The notes: generated by a model from the sequence alone, not told the origin. 64,000 nt of DNA from Spirometra erinaceieuropaei (GCA_902702965.1 CACRXP010000009.1:2715492-2779491), one strand, 5' to 3'. Counted from the stretch's first letter, positions 23,461 through 34,789 are shown. Translations and numbers: made by a program.

Positions 23461-23580
23461 CCCATAAATACTGCATTCTTTGTGCCTCCACAACCCTTAT
23501 CTGCGACGGTCTCTGATGATGAGCTCGAGCGAGTATTCGAGACGTCAGGCTGATAAACCTCTTGTTCAAGCGATCACGTC
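23461..23580 (+). ncRNA. PLE terminal-repeat fragment with hammerhead-like motif
   Basis: CTGATGA at 23513-23519, an imperfect stem with GAGC loop, GAGA (23539-23542, one change from GAAA), then CGTC (23543-23546) and GGCTGATAAACCTCTTGTTC. The 23461-23512 stretch, reverse-complemented, matches 42009-42065 (both have CAGTATTTAT and CAGATAAGGG), so the two are homologous terminal repeats. It is on the opposite strand to endonuclease fragment P3, as expected for an inverted 5' partial copy of a PLE. The mutated core makes activity doubtful. Confidence 0.55.
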
Positions 23581-23622
23581 GTCGTCATCATCATCATCAT
23601 CATCACCACCACCACCACCACC

Positions 23623-23668
<46 letters not shown>

Positions 23669-23770
23669 CCACCACCATCATCATCGTCGTCGTCGTCGTC
23701 ATCATCATCATCAGCAGCAGCAGCAGCAGCCTCCTCCTCCTTCTCCTCTTCTTCTTCTTCTTTTTATTCT
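23578..23770. repeat. Compound (TCA/CAC)n trinucleotide microsatellite
   Basis: About 190 bp of TCA, CAC, GTC, CAG and CTT triplets. It produces poly-His and poly-Ser frames that are not genes. Confidence 0.95.
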
Positions 23771-24289
23771 AAACTGTATCATGCATTTCACCTTTTTATT
23801 TCCATCGAACCTCGGAAAGCTTTCTTGGGGTACACAAGATAGCCTGAAACAATCAGTTGTGCGAGAGTAGTGCTGCTTTTCCCCTAATTTCGTCAATTTT
23901 CCAGTCACGTTGGGCGGTGATCACTTATCCTCCTGGATAGGCGCAGACTCGTGTAATGCGGAACTGCACAAGGGGCAACCTGAAAAGTTCTAGCCGACGA
24001 GGGCATCCCATGCCCAAGGCAGTTTTTTTGGCGTGACGCGAACGGCCCGCCTTAAAGTATTTCAACATATGGGTTATATGGGTAGTGCTTCTCAGTCGAC
24101 GACTGAGTGGTTACCCGGCCTTTGAAAGGTGATGGCCTAGGCCAAATGCAGGCCTGTCTGTCTCACCCTTGAAGGCAGTAGTCATCCTGTGCGTCTGGTT
24201 TGTCATGCTTCAGCAACCACGGCCCTCGTGTGCGCCTGATTCCCTGCCGGTAGGTGCGTTTGCGCTCCCGCTAGGTCCACAGGCCATGT
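23771..24289. other. No gene recognised
   Basis: Unassigned DNA. Confidence 0.35.
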
Positions 24290-24740
24290 TCATGTTTGCC
24301 AAGCGAGTTGTGGCATCCTCCTCTTGAAAGGCTGCCAACTGATGGATAACTTGGACTTCCCAGTCGGACCGGTGTCGTGCGTTTTTGTGGAGTGCCGACT
24401 GGTGGTCTGAGAGTCAGACTGCAATGGCTCCTGCATAAGGTGGCCTCTATGGTACTGCCCTTTCAAGGGATGCGAGTCGGGTATGTCGGCACGCCTAGGA
24501 GCGGCCCTGGCTGCGCCCGCCGATCCCCTTGTTTTTCGTTTGAATCTAAATCCTGGGCAGTGTGTATTGTGGATCAGCGTTGCTGCTACAGGTCCAGTTA
24601 CAGGTTTTTTCCGTGTCACTTTACGTTCCAAGCAGTCTCCTCATACTTTTCTTGGGGTGAAAAATCCTGGTCAGTGTATATTTGTTGACCAGGAAGCATT
24701 GTGGTACGCCTAGGTGCGGGTTCATTTTCTGAAGAGACTA
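24290..24740 (+). repeat. Family G repeat fragment
   Basis: It shares GGCTGCCAACTGATGG, TGAGAGTCAGACTGCAATGG and the GGCACGCCTAGG block with 30.3-30.5 kb. The frames across it are incidental. Confidence 0.6.
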
Positions 24741-25258
24741 CCGCTGTGTAACTTGACGGTACATTTCGAACAGTTTCAGGCCCTGATCTTGCGCACTCTA
24801 TCAATGATGACTATATCAAGGTGCAATTCTCGACAACTCAGGATTTCCCGAATAAAAAGTCGGAGTAGACAGAGTTATTGGACAACCTTTACTTGGCGAG
24901 AGAGCAAACGCACGGCTCGGCTGGCTGAGGCCAGGGTTATTTTCACCAGCTGAGTGCCAGTAGTTTAAATGTTTGCCTAAGCACAAAGTATGTACCTAAG
25001 CCTGAACTTCATGAGACTACGACCAATCGCTGAGGACAAAACTATCGATCGATTTCATGGTGTCAGCGAGACGAAAGTAGGGTGACAGGCGAGCGAGCAG
25101 GATTCAAGGTTCCCGGTGGTACGTTCGACTTTCCTATCCTATGAACACAATCGTCCAGGTGTCTTCCGCCTAGTGTTCACTTTGGGCCCCGACCTCTACA
25201 AATGCCCTCCAGGATTGGCCGCTGATTAGTCAGGTAACTGACCAAAACCATCCCTCGC
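24741..25258. other. No gene recognised
   Basis: Unassigned DNA before the ACC microsatellite. Confidence 0.35.
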
Positions 25259-25369
25259 AACCACCACCACCACCACCACCACCACCACCACCACCACCAC
25301 CACCACCACCACCACCACCACCACCACCACCACCACCACCACCACCACCACCACCACCACCACCACCAC
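25259..25369. repeat. (ACC)n microsatellite, about 37 units
   Basis: An uninterrupted 111-bp ACC/CAC array; the opposite strand gives a poly-Gly frame. It lies directly before a C2H2 zinc-finger frame, as does the shorter array at 28.96-29.01 kb. Confidence 0.97.
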
Positions 25370-25375
25370 TTCCAC

Positions 25376-25580
25376 CGCCAGCAATGCGGACTCGATCCAA
25401 ACCTGTCCTCATTGCCATCGCACCTTCAGCTCGCGCATCAGTCTGGCCGGTCACTTGCGAATTCGTCACACAGAGAATGGCGAACCGGTTTCTGAAACAC
25501 CGACACACCGCTGCGGATGTCCGCAGTGCCACGCACATTCATCCATCGCACGGGCCTACTTGGTCACATGAGCCTCCATG
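25376..25580 (+). pseudogene. C2H2 zinc-finger repeat fragment
   Basis: The frame starting near 25386 reads CPHCHRTFSSRISLAGHLRI, with Cys-X2-Cys-X12-His, then RHTENGEPVSETPTHRCGCP. The sequence closely follows fingers at 29.1-29.6 kb. The second finger is degenerate (CPQCHAHSS, then a stop near 25580). It lies between the ACC array and a family G repeat, the same order as at 28.96-30.8 kb. It is more likely part of a retroelement than a transcription-factor gene. Confidence 0.65.
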
Positions 25581-25699
25581 ATAATTTTGGGCGAACCATT
25601 GCAAACCCAACATCACAATCACACATCCCCAACCACCACATAGGCCACACACGAACCCCTCCCACATCACCGACCACATATGCGTGATCTTAGTCTCCC

Positions 25700-26420
25700 C
25701 TTCCATGTGGCTCTCCTGCTACTCTACCATACGTGAGATCCGAGCACTTCATCCCTATATGTGAAATCCTGGTATATTGCGTGAAAGGTCAGGTCATATA
25801 TGCTGCCCGCGCGGGCGGGGAGGCTGTTTCTGGCTCCACCAACCACTGTGTCCAATCTCTGATCGACTCAGACAATCGACTAGCGCACGGAAGAGGGAAG
25901 AGAGAGAGTGAGGTCGAACATCAGCTCTTTTTCCTCACTATCAAAAATCGGATGCACTTTTAGATTATCGTGGTGCGTTAAAAGCCGTGGCTTGGAAAGC
26001 CACCGACTTACAGAATAACTTGGTCGTCTCCTCAAAACGGAGAGTCAGACTGCAGTGGCCCCTTCTTAATGTGGCACTCAAACTCAGCTGGGACCCGAGT
26101 CGCATCTCTTTGTTGTGTGAAGCCCTGACCATTTGCGTGCGGACCAAAGAATGTGGTGACAAGTCAAGATGCGGGATAACGCCGTGCCAGATTCCTGCCT
26201 CCGGTCTCCTTGACTTTATTTTGACACCGGGCTCAAGTCGGTAAGGGAGGAGAGGATGCGGTAGGTACAGAAAAAGTCCACCATTATTAGCAGTTCGACC
26301 GTTGTTACTGACGATGTCCATCACGGGTTCAACAGGAGCAGGGACGGTGACTTGCGCAAGAAATCGTTTAAAGTGCTGGTAGACTTACGCATCGGCTACC
26401 GCCTGGGTGGTTTGCCATGA
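25700..26420 (+). repeat. Family G repeat downstream of a zinc-finger fragment
   Basis: Shared blocks with 30.1-30.8 kb include GTGAAATCCTGGT, GAGAGTGAGGTCGA, AAAGCCGTGGCTTGGAA and GACACCGGGCTC. The last about 130 bp (26290-26420) is inverted relative to that copy, so the family is mosaic. Confidence 0.65.
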
Positions 26421-26954
26421 CAGAATCGAGAAGACGAGAGAGGGTGAAGGTGACTGGCACAGCGAAAACCCGCCTCTAGGCGCACCACTCCATACTTTCT
26501 GTTCCACAACGTACACCGACCAGCATTTTAAACAAAAAGAAATGGAAAGGGTAGCGACTTGAATCCCAAATGGCGCGGCCTGGGTCTGCACATCGGTGCG
26601 CCGCCTCAACTCATTGTTGACATTTCTTTAGGTGCACATTCCAAATAGCGCCTGCTGGACTTCGATCTAACCCTACCCCTGTTTATCCAGCACATCTACC
26701 ATGTGACCCGTTTTAGGGGAATATCTATTATCAGTATAAAGGAATTCACACTAAATTCACCGTCCCTGCGTCAACTCTGCCGTGGGTCACACGGTGAACA
26801 TCGTTAGGAATGACGGTCAAATTGTTAATTGAGCAAAAAACTCAATTAAATTAACAAAACAAGAAGAACGGTGTGTTTATATTCTGGCATTACGGACAGC
26901 TATTCCGACTACCTGTCTTCAGGGGCTGGGTAGTTGACTGACTAGAGGGAGATG
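26421..26954. other. No gene recognised
   Basis: Partly diverged family G (to about 26600), then unassigned DNA with an AATTGAGCAAAAAACTCAATT palindrome near 26826. Confidence 0.35.
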
Positions 26955-27941
26955 CAGTGCGTGACAGATCTCATGAAATGTTGGCTGAAATGCTGAAATG
27001 CGTTTTCGATTAGGAAGGATTACTTGAGTGGATTTGTAATACTAATTATTTTGTGGCATAATCCTATAGCATTTCAGAATCGGCAGGATGTTGACGTTTG
27101 AGTGCACTTTTTGACCTCTTGTAGAGACCGTTCTCGGTAAAGAATGACTACTTAAGTAGCGTGCATTTTTCGAATTGATTTTCGATGATCTCACAAATTC
27201 AACTATTTTTTTTATGGAAAACGTGCACAAAATATGCTTTCTGTTACTTGTTTGGCAAAAACTAGCGCTGTCTTTACACTTTATGCCCGAAGAAGAAGCA
27301 TAATTAGGTCTCAAAAGGGTTTACTAATCCCAGGATAATTTGGGGCCTGATCAGCCGTTTCATCAACGCTTAGTGATTTCAGTCTACAAGTTGCATGCGT
27401 TCCATGTATAGAAAATCACACATTTTTCTATGCCTTCAAGAAGATAGCATATAGAGTCTATAAAATTTTGCAATGGATGCGGACTATATTGTGCATTTCA
27501 TGAGGGGCAGTGGTAAATGGACAGGTACGATGCCGTGAATGGACATTGCACGGACTTAAATATCTCAAAATTAAAAACTTTTTAAAACCGAATTATACTC
27601 CTTCCTCAAGTATACAACAAAAAGACGCCGTTATTCTCTATCAAATGAGCAAAAGAAAACACTTTTTGTCTATTTTTATGATATATATTTGAATTTATAA
27701 GACCATCGAAAATCAGTGCGAAAAATGCATGCTACTTAAATAGCCTTTTTTTTTACCGAGAACGGTCTCTACAGGAGGTTGAAAAAAGGCGCATTCAAAC
27801 GTCGACATCCTGCTGAGTCTGAAATGCTATAGGATTATGCCACAAACTAATCAGTATTACAAATCCACCTAAGTAATCCTTCCTAATCGAAGACGCATTT
27901 CAGAATTTCAGCCAACATTTCATGAGATCGATCACGCACTG
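26955..27941. mobile_element. Family B foldback/TIR element, copy B1 (987 bp)
   Basis: The ends are CAGTGCGTGACAGATCTC and GATCGATCACGCACTG, followed by TA on the right (TG on the left). Both arms carry GATTAGGAAGGATTA-type and ACTACTTAAGTAG motifs and a CATGCACAAAATATGCTTTC-like block. The arms are about 350 bp and the spacer is unique to the family. Coding frames inside are short and unsupported. Confidence 0.85.
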
Positions 27942-28304
27942 TATCTGAGTAAGGTACTTTCAGGAGGTCATCGAATTGCTCCTTGGGTGCTTTTGTAAGC
28001 CTTGCCGTATACATATCTTTGATGATCATCACCTGCGCAGTCTTTAGTCAATCCTCATTTCTTGTCACCTTAGCGACCTAATCGCTGATGCTGCAGGACT
28101 GTTGACCAGAGCAATCTTTCCGGTAGTTCACCTTGTCGAGGACAGCAACAGACTGGTCTTGCGATGCTGGTACCTGTCTTCGAAGCTTTCTAAACCGGAA
28201 GGTCAGCATATGGCTGCTGGGACAGTGAATGTGCCTTAAACATCGCAATAATCAGGCTAAGGCCCAGATAGCAGGAGAGGACCGAAGATACCAGCAGAAG
28301 GGGT
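27942..28304. other. No gene recognised
   Basis: Unassigned DNA between B1 and a short direct repeat. Confidence 0.35.
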
Positions 28305-28441
28305 TTATTCAACACAGAGGCCTGGCAATGCTTTCGGTCTGTCTAGAAGGATAGTCGACAAGGCAAAGATTGTTGCTTTTCAACTTCCTCGGAATTTAAT
28401 TGCGAACTTGAAGTAGGTCAGCGTATACCAAGGTCTATAGG
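28305..28441 (+). repeat. Direct repeat, copy 1 (about 137 bp)
   Basis: It matches 28819-28959 (GGTTTATTCAACACAGAGGC, TGCTTTCGGTCTGTC, GACAAGGCAAAGATT). A GAAACACGC-containing stretch found again near 30.8 kb follows it. Confidence 0.75.
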
Positions 28442-28589
28442 CGCAAACCGAAATTTGATACCCTGCTGCGGCAGGATATCGACGAAACACGCGTGTCTGG
28501 TCCATGAAATCGCATTTTTTTCTTCGTCTTTCTCGGGGGATGTTAAGCACGGTAATATATCTGGGCCTCGAATCTTCACGCATATATAT

Positions 28590-28815
28590 ATATGATGGTA
28601 GGGGGCGCTCACCGATCGTTCTTACGGAACTCACTCGTTCCGTTGTGCCTTACGGACTCTCACTCGAGCTCAACCAGCAGCCGCACAGCAGCGCATGATA
28701 TAGGCAAAATGATATTACCGACAATGACAAGGAAGACTGGAATGGCCATTTCTGGCTTATTAGCCGTCGTCAGCCAGTCATACCCAAGCCCGAAGTGTGG
28801 AACACCCGAGGCTCC
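28590..28815 (-). repeat. SINE-like repeat, minus orientation
   Basis: It shares CGCTCACCGATCG, CGTTGTGCCTTACGG, GGCAAAATGATATTACCG and AATGGCCATTTCTGGCTTAT with the copy at 31.24-31.56 kb in reverse orientation. The tRNA-like part is missing. It sits between the two direct-repeat copies. Confidence 0.6.
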
Positions 28816-28818
28816 CGA

Positions 28819-28959
28819 GGTTTATTTAACACAGAAGCCTGATAATGCTTTCGGTCTGTCAAGAAGGATATTCGACAAGGCAAAGATTATTGCCTTTCAA
28901 CTTCCTCAGAAATTAACTGCAAACTTGTAGTAGGTCAGTATATATCAAGGTATATAGGT
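28819..28959 (+). repeat. Direct repeat, copy 2
   Basis: Roughly 85% identical by eye to 28305-28441. It runs into the CTC/CAC array and forms the start of the zinc-finger frame. Confidence 0.75.
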
Positions 28960-29646
28960 TCAGCCTCCTCCTCCTCCTCCTCCTCCTCCTCCACCACCAC
29001 CACCACCACCACTGCACAAACGGCGGCCGCTCAGGCAGCCGTCTCGCACATCTCCGACCGCGACACAACAACCGGCACCACTTCCGCCTCTCCTGACTCC
29101 AGCAATGAGAATCAGGACTACACCTGCCATCACTGCGATCGCACCTTCACCTCACGTATCGTCCTGGTCGGTCACTTGCGAATCCATCGCACAGAGACCG
29201 GCGAACCAGTACCTGAAGCACCAACCTACACCCACCGCACTCGCCTTCACTGCCCACACTGTCCTCGCACCTTCACGCATCGCATGGGTCTATTCGGCCA
29301 CATGCGCATCCACGAGAGCGGAATCGACCACAATTCCGACACACCAACCACGCCCATCACGCCCAGCACCACCCTCGCACCGTCCATCTGCGCCACCACC
29401 AACGCCTCCTCTGTAGCTGATTCTGACACCGCCGACTTCACGTGCCCACACTGTCCACGCACATTCACCTCACGCATCGGCCTGGTCGGTCACTTGCGAA
29501 TCCATCGCACAGAGACTGGCGAACCAGTGCCTGGAGCACCAACCTACACCCACCAAGCTCGTCTCAACTGCCCACACTGTCCTCGCACCTTCACGCATCG
29601 CTTGGGTCTATTCGGCCACATGCGCATCCACGACGACCTGCGGTAG
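28843..29646 (+). CDS. Repeat-borne C2H2 zinc-finger ORF, four fingers
   Basis: One frame is open from just after a TGA near 28841 to TAG at 29644-29646. After a low-complexity Ser/Thr region it encodes four fingers: CHHCDRTFTSRIVLVGH, CPHCPRTFTHRMGLFGH, CPHCPRTFTSRIGLVGH and CPHCPRTFTHRLGLFGH. Each is Cys-X2-Cys-X12-His-X3-His. The fingers form two near-identical pairs with a HRTETGEPVP-type linker, a sign of internal duplication. Such fingers bind DNA or RNA. There is no convincing Met start or promoter; the CTC/CAC array upstream, the family G DNA downstream and a second copy at 25.4 kb suggest the C-terminus of a retroelement protein. No catalytic domain is visible here. Confidence 0.65.
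28964..29012. repeat. (CTC)n(CAC)n microsatellite
   Basis: In frame with the zinc-finger ORF, encoding Ser and Thr runs. Confidence 0.95.
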
Positions 29647-29898
29647 ACAACCGCCGGTTACACCACATATCCACACACTCCCTACCCTCCTCCACCATCA
29701 CCAACACACATCAACACTTACCCACCGCATGCACCAACTGCCACCTTCCACGCAAGTGGGAAGTGTGCATCTCGACTCGGTTCCCACGCGGCTTCGGCTG
29801 TACGAGTGACTTGAGTCCGAGACTATCCCGACACTTCAAGTGTCGTGGATAGGAAGGTTGCTGATTGACGCCCGCTCTCGGTTCACGCAGTTCGTCGC

Positions 29899-29899
29899 G

Positions 29900-29952
<53 letters not shown>
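29899..29952. repeat. (GT)n microsatellite
   Basis: About 27 GT units between the zinc-finger region and family G. Confidence 0.97.
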
Positions 29953-29954
<2 letters not shown>

Positions 29955-29956
<2 letters not shown>

Positions 29957-30830
29957 GTGGAGTGGCGGACTGGTGGGCTGGGAACGGGCTGAAGCAGCAC
30001 CTTCCACGGCCCTCTCACGCATGTGAGAGACACGCCGTTCAACCCCCGTTGTGTGAAATCCTGGTGCTTGTGTGTGTATGGGGGGCCAGGTCGTGCTGTG
30101 GCGCGCGTAGTCACGGTCAGTCGACCGTGGCAGCCACCGCACCCATCCACCACTCCAGTTTGCCGACCGGCTCGGACGGCGGCTGGGGTGTGGGAATGGG
30201 AAGGGAGAGTGAGGTCGACGACTCAGCGCACTTTTTCCTCACTATAATCAATCTGACGCGCTTGAAGCTATCACGGTGCGCTAAAAGCCGTGGCTTGGAA
30301 GGTTGCCAACTGACGGGGTACCTTGGACCTCCTCCTTAACGGGAAGCGGTCTGAGAGTCAGGCTGCAATGGCTCCTTTTTAATGTGGCCTTTATGGCACT
30401 CCCACCACAGTGTGGGATCCGAGCCAGGCGTTGGCGGCACGCCTAGGTGCGGCTTCGGCCGTGCCAACCTCCAAATCTCTGCTGTGTTGGTTGAAATCCT
30501 GGTCATTGTTGTGTGGACCAGGGGGTGTGGTGGAACGCCAAGGTGAGGATCCGTCCGAGCCATCCACCTGCGGCCTCCCTCGTCTCCGGTCTTCTTGACT
30601 CTGTCTTGACACCGGGCTCGGGCGAGGGAGGAGGAGAGAGTGTAGGTAGATGCAGCGCAAGTCTACTGGCACTATAAACCCCTGCGCAAGTCACCGTCCC
30701 TGCTCCAACCTGCTGTGGGGCACACGGTGGATATCATCGAAATCGATGGTCGAACTGTCATATAGGTGCAGACTGAAATGTGATGCCATGCAGCGGCAGA
30801 ATATCGACGAAACACGCCTGTTTGGGCTTT
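29955..30830 (+). repeat. Family G repeat, longest copy
   Basis: The most complete copy: GTGAAATCCTGGTG, GAGAGTGAGGTCGACG, AAAAGCCGTGGCTTGGAAGG, TTTATGGCACTCCCACC, GGCACGCCTAGGTGCGG and TTGACACCGGGCTCG in order. It ends with a GAATATCGACGAAACACGCC stretch shared with 28.47 kb. It carries no gene; long frames on both strands are incidental. Confidence 0.65.
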
Positions 30831-31240
30831 TAGTGAGTACATGTGCTGCAAGTATGGCATCCTGAAACCCTAAAGGCACAGATTTCCAAATGAAAAATTG
30901 GGGTGACAGAGATAGTTGGAGTTGATAGGGCAGAATCGGCTCAGAAGGCAGAAAATGTTCAACTGGACAGGTCACTTGTACTCTCTCGGCCACAGCAAAG
31001 GTTGTTCAACTAGCTCTGTTTCCTCGACTTTCCATTTTAAAATCACCGCGATGTCGACCCTTACGTCCTAACAGTTGGTGACCCCGGTGTGTTACCTACA
31101 CGTAACCTTCTGACTTCAGATATTCTCGACACGCAGTTGGCGGTGGGCTTATGCACGTCTCTCCACATGGGGAAGACTGTCTGGTGGAAGAAGAGGGTTT
31201 GAGTACGGTTTTTCGATAATGTTATTCATCCTACATTACG
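30831..31240. other. No gene recognised
   Basis: Unassigned DNA. Confidence 0.35.
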
Positions 31241-31566
31241 CGCCGCTATGCGGCTGCCGGTTGGGCTTGAGAGAGGGCCCCTAAGGCACAACGGAGTGAG
31301 GCACAACGAGTGAGTTCCGCAAAAACAATCGGTGAGCGTCCCTCTACCATTGTATATTCCCGATCGAAACCGACATGACGACGAGCCCGTGGCTCAGTGG
31401 TTAGAGACGTTGGACTTCTAACCAACATGTCGCGTGATCGAGCCCCAAGTGTTCCACACTTCGGGGTTGGGTATGACTGGCTGACGACGGCTAATGCACC
31501 AGAAGTGGCCATCCCAGTCTCCCTTGCCTCTCTCGGTAATGTCATTCTGCCTATAAGGAAATCAGC
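31241..31566 (+). repeat. tRNA-related SINE-like element, fullest copy
   Basis: A 5' part (GCTGCCGGTTGGGCTTGAGAG onward, in part) is followed by the tRNA-like head with box A TGGCTCAGTGG (about 31391) and box B-like GTGATCGAGCCCC (about 31433), GGACTTCTAACCAAC between them, then the family body (GGTATGACTGGCTGACGACG) and a TGCCTATA end. The head is not a functional tRNA. Confidence 0.7.
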
Positions 31567-31849
31567 ATCGAGGGCATTTTTAGCCTTATTTTCGATTGGG
31601 TATCTAGTGTCGCCCTCTTCTTGGATTCGAAAAGAGACATATGGACTATAAAGCGGGGTCAAATGGACAAGCTTAGTGACTTTACGCTCTATAACTCACC
31701 CCTTGTCATTGCATTGCACTGGATTGCCTCATTCCACTTACTCTGTAAGCCATTTATTTCATACAGTAAAATGAATTAGCACAATTATTCGTATAAACGT
31801 CAGCAAGTTCAGAGCAGGATACATTTTACTGTTTAAACCGACGAAGACC
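31567..31849. other. No gene recognised
   Basis: Unassigned AT-rich DNA. Confidence 0.35.
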
Positions 31850-32340
31850 AATCTAATCCAGCAAGTACAGACGGTGACTTATGCGTGAATTAGTTCATGG
31901 CAAAGCAGACTTGAGAAGCACCTACTGCACTCTCTCCTCCCTCACCCACCGGGGGACGGTCGCCATGACGATTGGAGGCGAGCTTGGACGTGGTCGTTGA
32001 CAAGACTAAACAGGCCGCCTGCGCGAACCACACACGGCCTGGTTCGTCCACGAGGAAACAGGTTCTAACTGAAACAAAGAAAGCGGCTTGCATTCCAGCT
32101 GACTGGGAATGCCACAGAGATCACATTAGGAAGGAGCTATTGCAGATTGGCCGAGTTATCTTGTCAGCTGAAGTGCCGTGAAGATGGATTCCCCAGAGAT
32201 AACCTCATTCTCGCTTCCCTCTGACATGCACCAGTCTACTCTCCGAACCGGCCGACCGTCTGACACTGCGATTGGGCGCACGTGGCTGGCGCGGCGTGGA
32301 CACGCGTCTAGGCGTGCTAGCACACCCCCTCCATGTGTGG
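31850..32340 (-). repeat. Family G-like repeat, minus orientation, diverged
   Basis: It shares ACGGTGACTTATGCGTGAAT and a GACAAGACTAAACAGGCCGC-type block with 20.3 and, inverted, 48.1 kb. Confidence 0.5.
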
Positions 32341-34789
32341 TCTTTTTCTGAGGGATGCACAGACACTGCGAAGCCTGGTTACGCGTGCCAAGCCTTTATC
32401 TGACCACCGCGTTGGTCCAGCACATCTCATGGGTGGCCGTTGTGGGGACGTGGCCAGCAAGTAATCTTAAGTAAGTGTAAGAAAGACATTTCGAGGGCGA
32501 ATGGCTAACCGTGTGAGCTACGTGAGGGCTAGTCATGATCAGTAGATGTATTGGTTGGTTGATTCCTGAATTAGCAGGCGCCTGCAATGGACTGCCTCCA
32601 GAGCTAATGAGCATGCACTCCGTCCACGCGAAAGTGACAATCACGTGATTTTGTGCGTGGGGGGGGGAAGGGGGGCTCAGGGCCGGAAGGCGTAGGTGAG
32701 CTTGAGGAGTCCAAATCTGGCTGAAATACGTTTGTTTGAATAGGTCGAAGAGGCGTTCACATTCTCACTTCAGCCAGGGCATTTATGCTAGGACTGTTAA
32801 TTTACATTCTAGCTTAATGATTTGTGAACAGTGCTTAGTGATGCGTAAACATTTGTTTATCAGGGTAAGTAAAAGCAAAGGGCTACTTTGTCATGTTGGT
32901 GGCCCTAGACAGTATTAGTGACCATTGCTGTTAGACCCTAATAACGATGATGTATCCCCACCTCCGGATAGCGATTTCCAATTAATGTCAATGTTAGTTT
33001 ACAGGCATGAAAACTTGAAAAAACGGTGCGTAGCGCGCTACATAATGAATGATTACTTAGAGTTGCAGCCTCCAAATTATTGTCAATGCCTTGAAGTAGA
33101 CTAAGGTTCGCATTCCCGCCAAGAGTAAGCCTGTTAAATCATATACCGAATCGTCCCCTTGGACACTGATGACGAGTACATCGATTACGTACCGGCAGGT
33201 TGGTTTTGTGAGACATATTTTAACTCACTTGTCGATATCGGCGCAATATCTCAAAAGTTACACGCTACATAGGCGTCAGTGACTTAGGATACGGCCATTA
33301 TAGTGCCGTACAGTTTATCCAATCGATGGCAACTTCGTTTCGCGACCTACAGTAACCTCATCAGTCCCCCTTGATCTGGCATTGACGGTGCAAGTGCGTG
33401 GAGAAGATGACGAAAATTTGCGTATTGGTCAATTTTATTAAATAAAGCTAAGAAGTAAACAAAATGCACACCCAGTCTTAATTTGTGGATGGCGAAAAAA
33501 GAGGGGGTTTGGGGGTGGTCTAATCGGCGCGGGCGTCAGCGGCCGAGCTCCCTTGCCAGTTGACTGATTACCCCGCGTATGGTTCACCACTCGGCACCGT
33601 GACATCGATCGATGTTTTTGGCACCCGCAGCCAAGAATTGGTCCCGGTACACGCACACACACACACCTTGAAACCCAGCTCGGTTGAATAATTGCTGCCA
33701 CTGCCTCCTGAGCCGCTTGTGCACGCCCTTGGTGCGATAAAGATCGTCTTACTAACTCCGTTCCACTGAATTTTGATTTGGGAAACCTCTCGTATAAATG
33801 TCGTACTTCAACAGATGCCGATCCCGGCGTGTTAAGAACACGCGACGAGGTGACCTTGAGGACGACCTTGATCACTGGGTCAGAGGTTAGCCAGCATTGG
33901 CAGCATTGGCCAAAGGCCTCCTCACAGGCATTCAACGAACTTTGTGAGGCCTTGCGAAGGTGGACTACAGTTAACTTAAGCCCGCCGGTGCGGCGTTACT
34001 TCACGTGGCGAAAGCTCCTGATATCCTTGAACTCAGGTAGGAGATTAACAGCGCGCATCTTACAACCTTGTGGGAGTTTGGACCTGCACAAATCATTCCT
34101 AATCATCATTCTTTTGCCGACCTGTGTGTAGTCCTCGAAACAATTGTAAATTATGCCTTCGACGAGACCGCCCCTGTGTTGACAGCCAAGACGGACCACA
34201 CAGGAAGCATATCGGGAGATGTAAGGAAAATTGCGCAGTCCAGCAGTTACTTCCGAAATTGGCTGTAGCTCTGCCATGTGTGCAATGTACACGAGTCTAT
34301 CCTCCAACGAATATGATTAGTATCCTCGGGCTATTCACGCCAGTCAAGTCAAAAGAAGTAAGTTAACCACTAAATGGCGGAGCGCGTAGTGTTAGGCAAA
34401 GTTGTGTAAAAGTTTACAGACGTTTGTAGCACAGTACAACAAAAGCACAGTGTGTTCGGTTCTCACGCACAAGGGCCTGGTGATTTAATTCGCTGGGGAT
34501 TCCACGGCTATTTGTGCAGTAGTAGCTTGCGGCCTCACGCCTTTAGAACAGTCAATGAGCGTATGCGTGCATGCAAACACTGGTAGTTGTTCATCAGCCA
34601 AAGATGCCTTGGCAAAATGGTCTCCAGTCCTCGAAAGGCAGCGCGTAAAGTGCGCCGGCAGTCCTTTTTTACATGAATACTGTAACGTTACTAGTAAATC
34701 TGCAAAAAACTGGCAAGACACGGGAATCGGTAGTCCCCCCCGGATTAGAGGTGGGCTTGCGCTAATTTGGGTTAGGACATGAGAGAATC
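32341..34789. other. No supported gene
   Basis: The largest frame (33438-33935, minus, 165 codons) has no recognisable domain and includes a Cys-Val run from a short CA array (33652-33667). Frames at 33778-34366 (plus) and 33996-34307 (minus) overlap each other and cannot both be real. I find no RT or GIY-YIG motif here. Confidence 0.35.

Noticed and set aside
23480..23870. Poly-Ser and poly-His frames (120 and 102 codons)
   Set aside because: They are translations of the TCA/CAC microsatellite in different frames; no domain lies on either side.
25230..25538. Glycine-rich protein on the minus strand
   Set aside because: The Gly run is the reverse of the ACC microsatellite.
28478..28500. Second hammerhead type around GACGAAACACGCGTGTC (also near 30808)
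   Set aside because: GAAAC and a GTC-like end are present, but no CTGATGA is placed at the start of a stem II joining GAAA; the CCTGC/GCAGG hairpin is eight bases too far away.
29105..29416. A second protein in the overlapping frame of the zinc-finger region
   Set aside because: It is a frame-shifted reading of the C2H2 fingers with Thr/Ser/Pro bias; the finger frame has the conserved Cys and His pattern.
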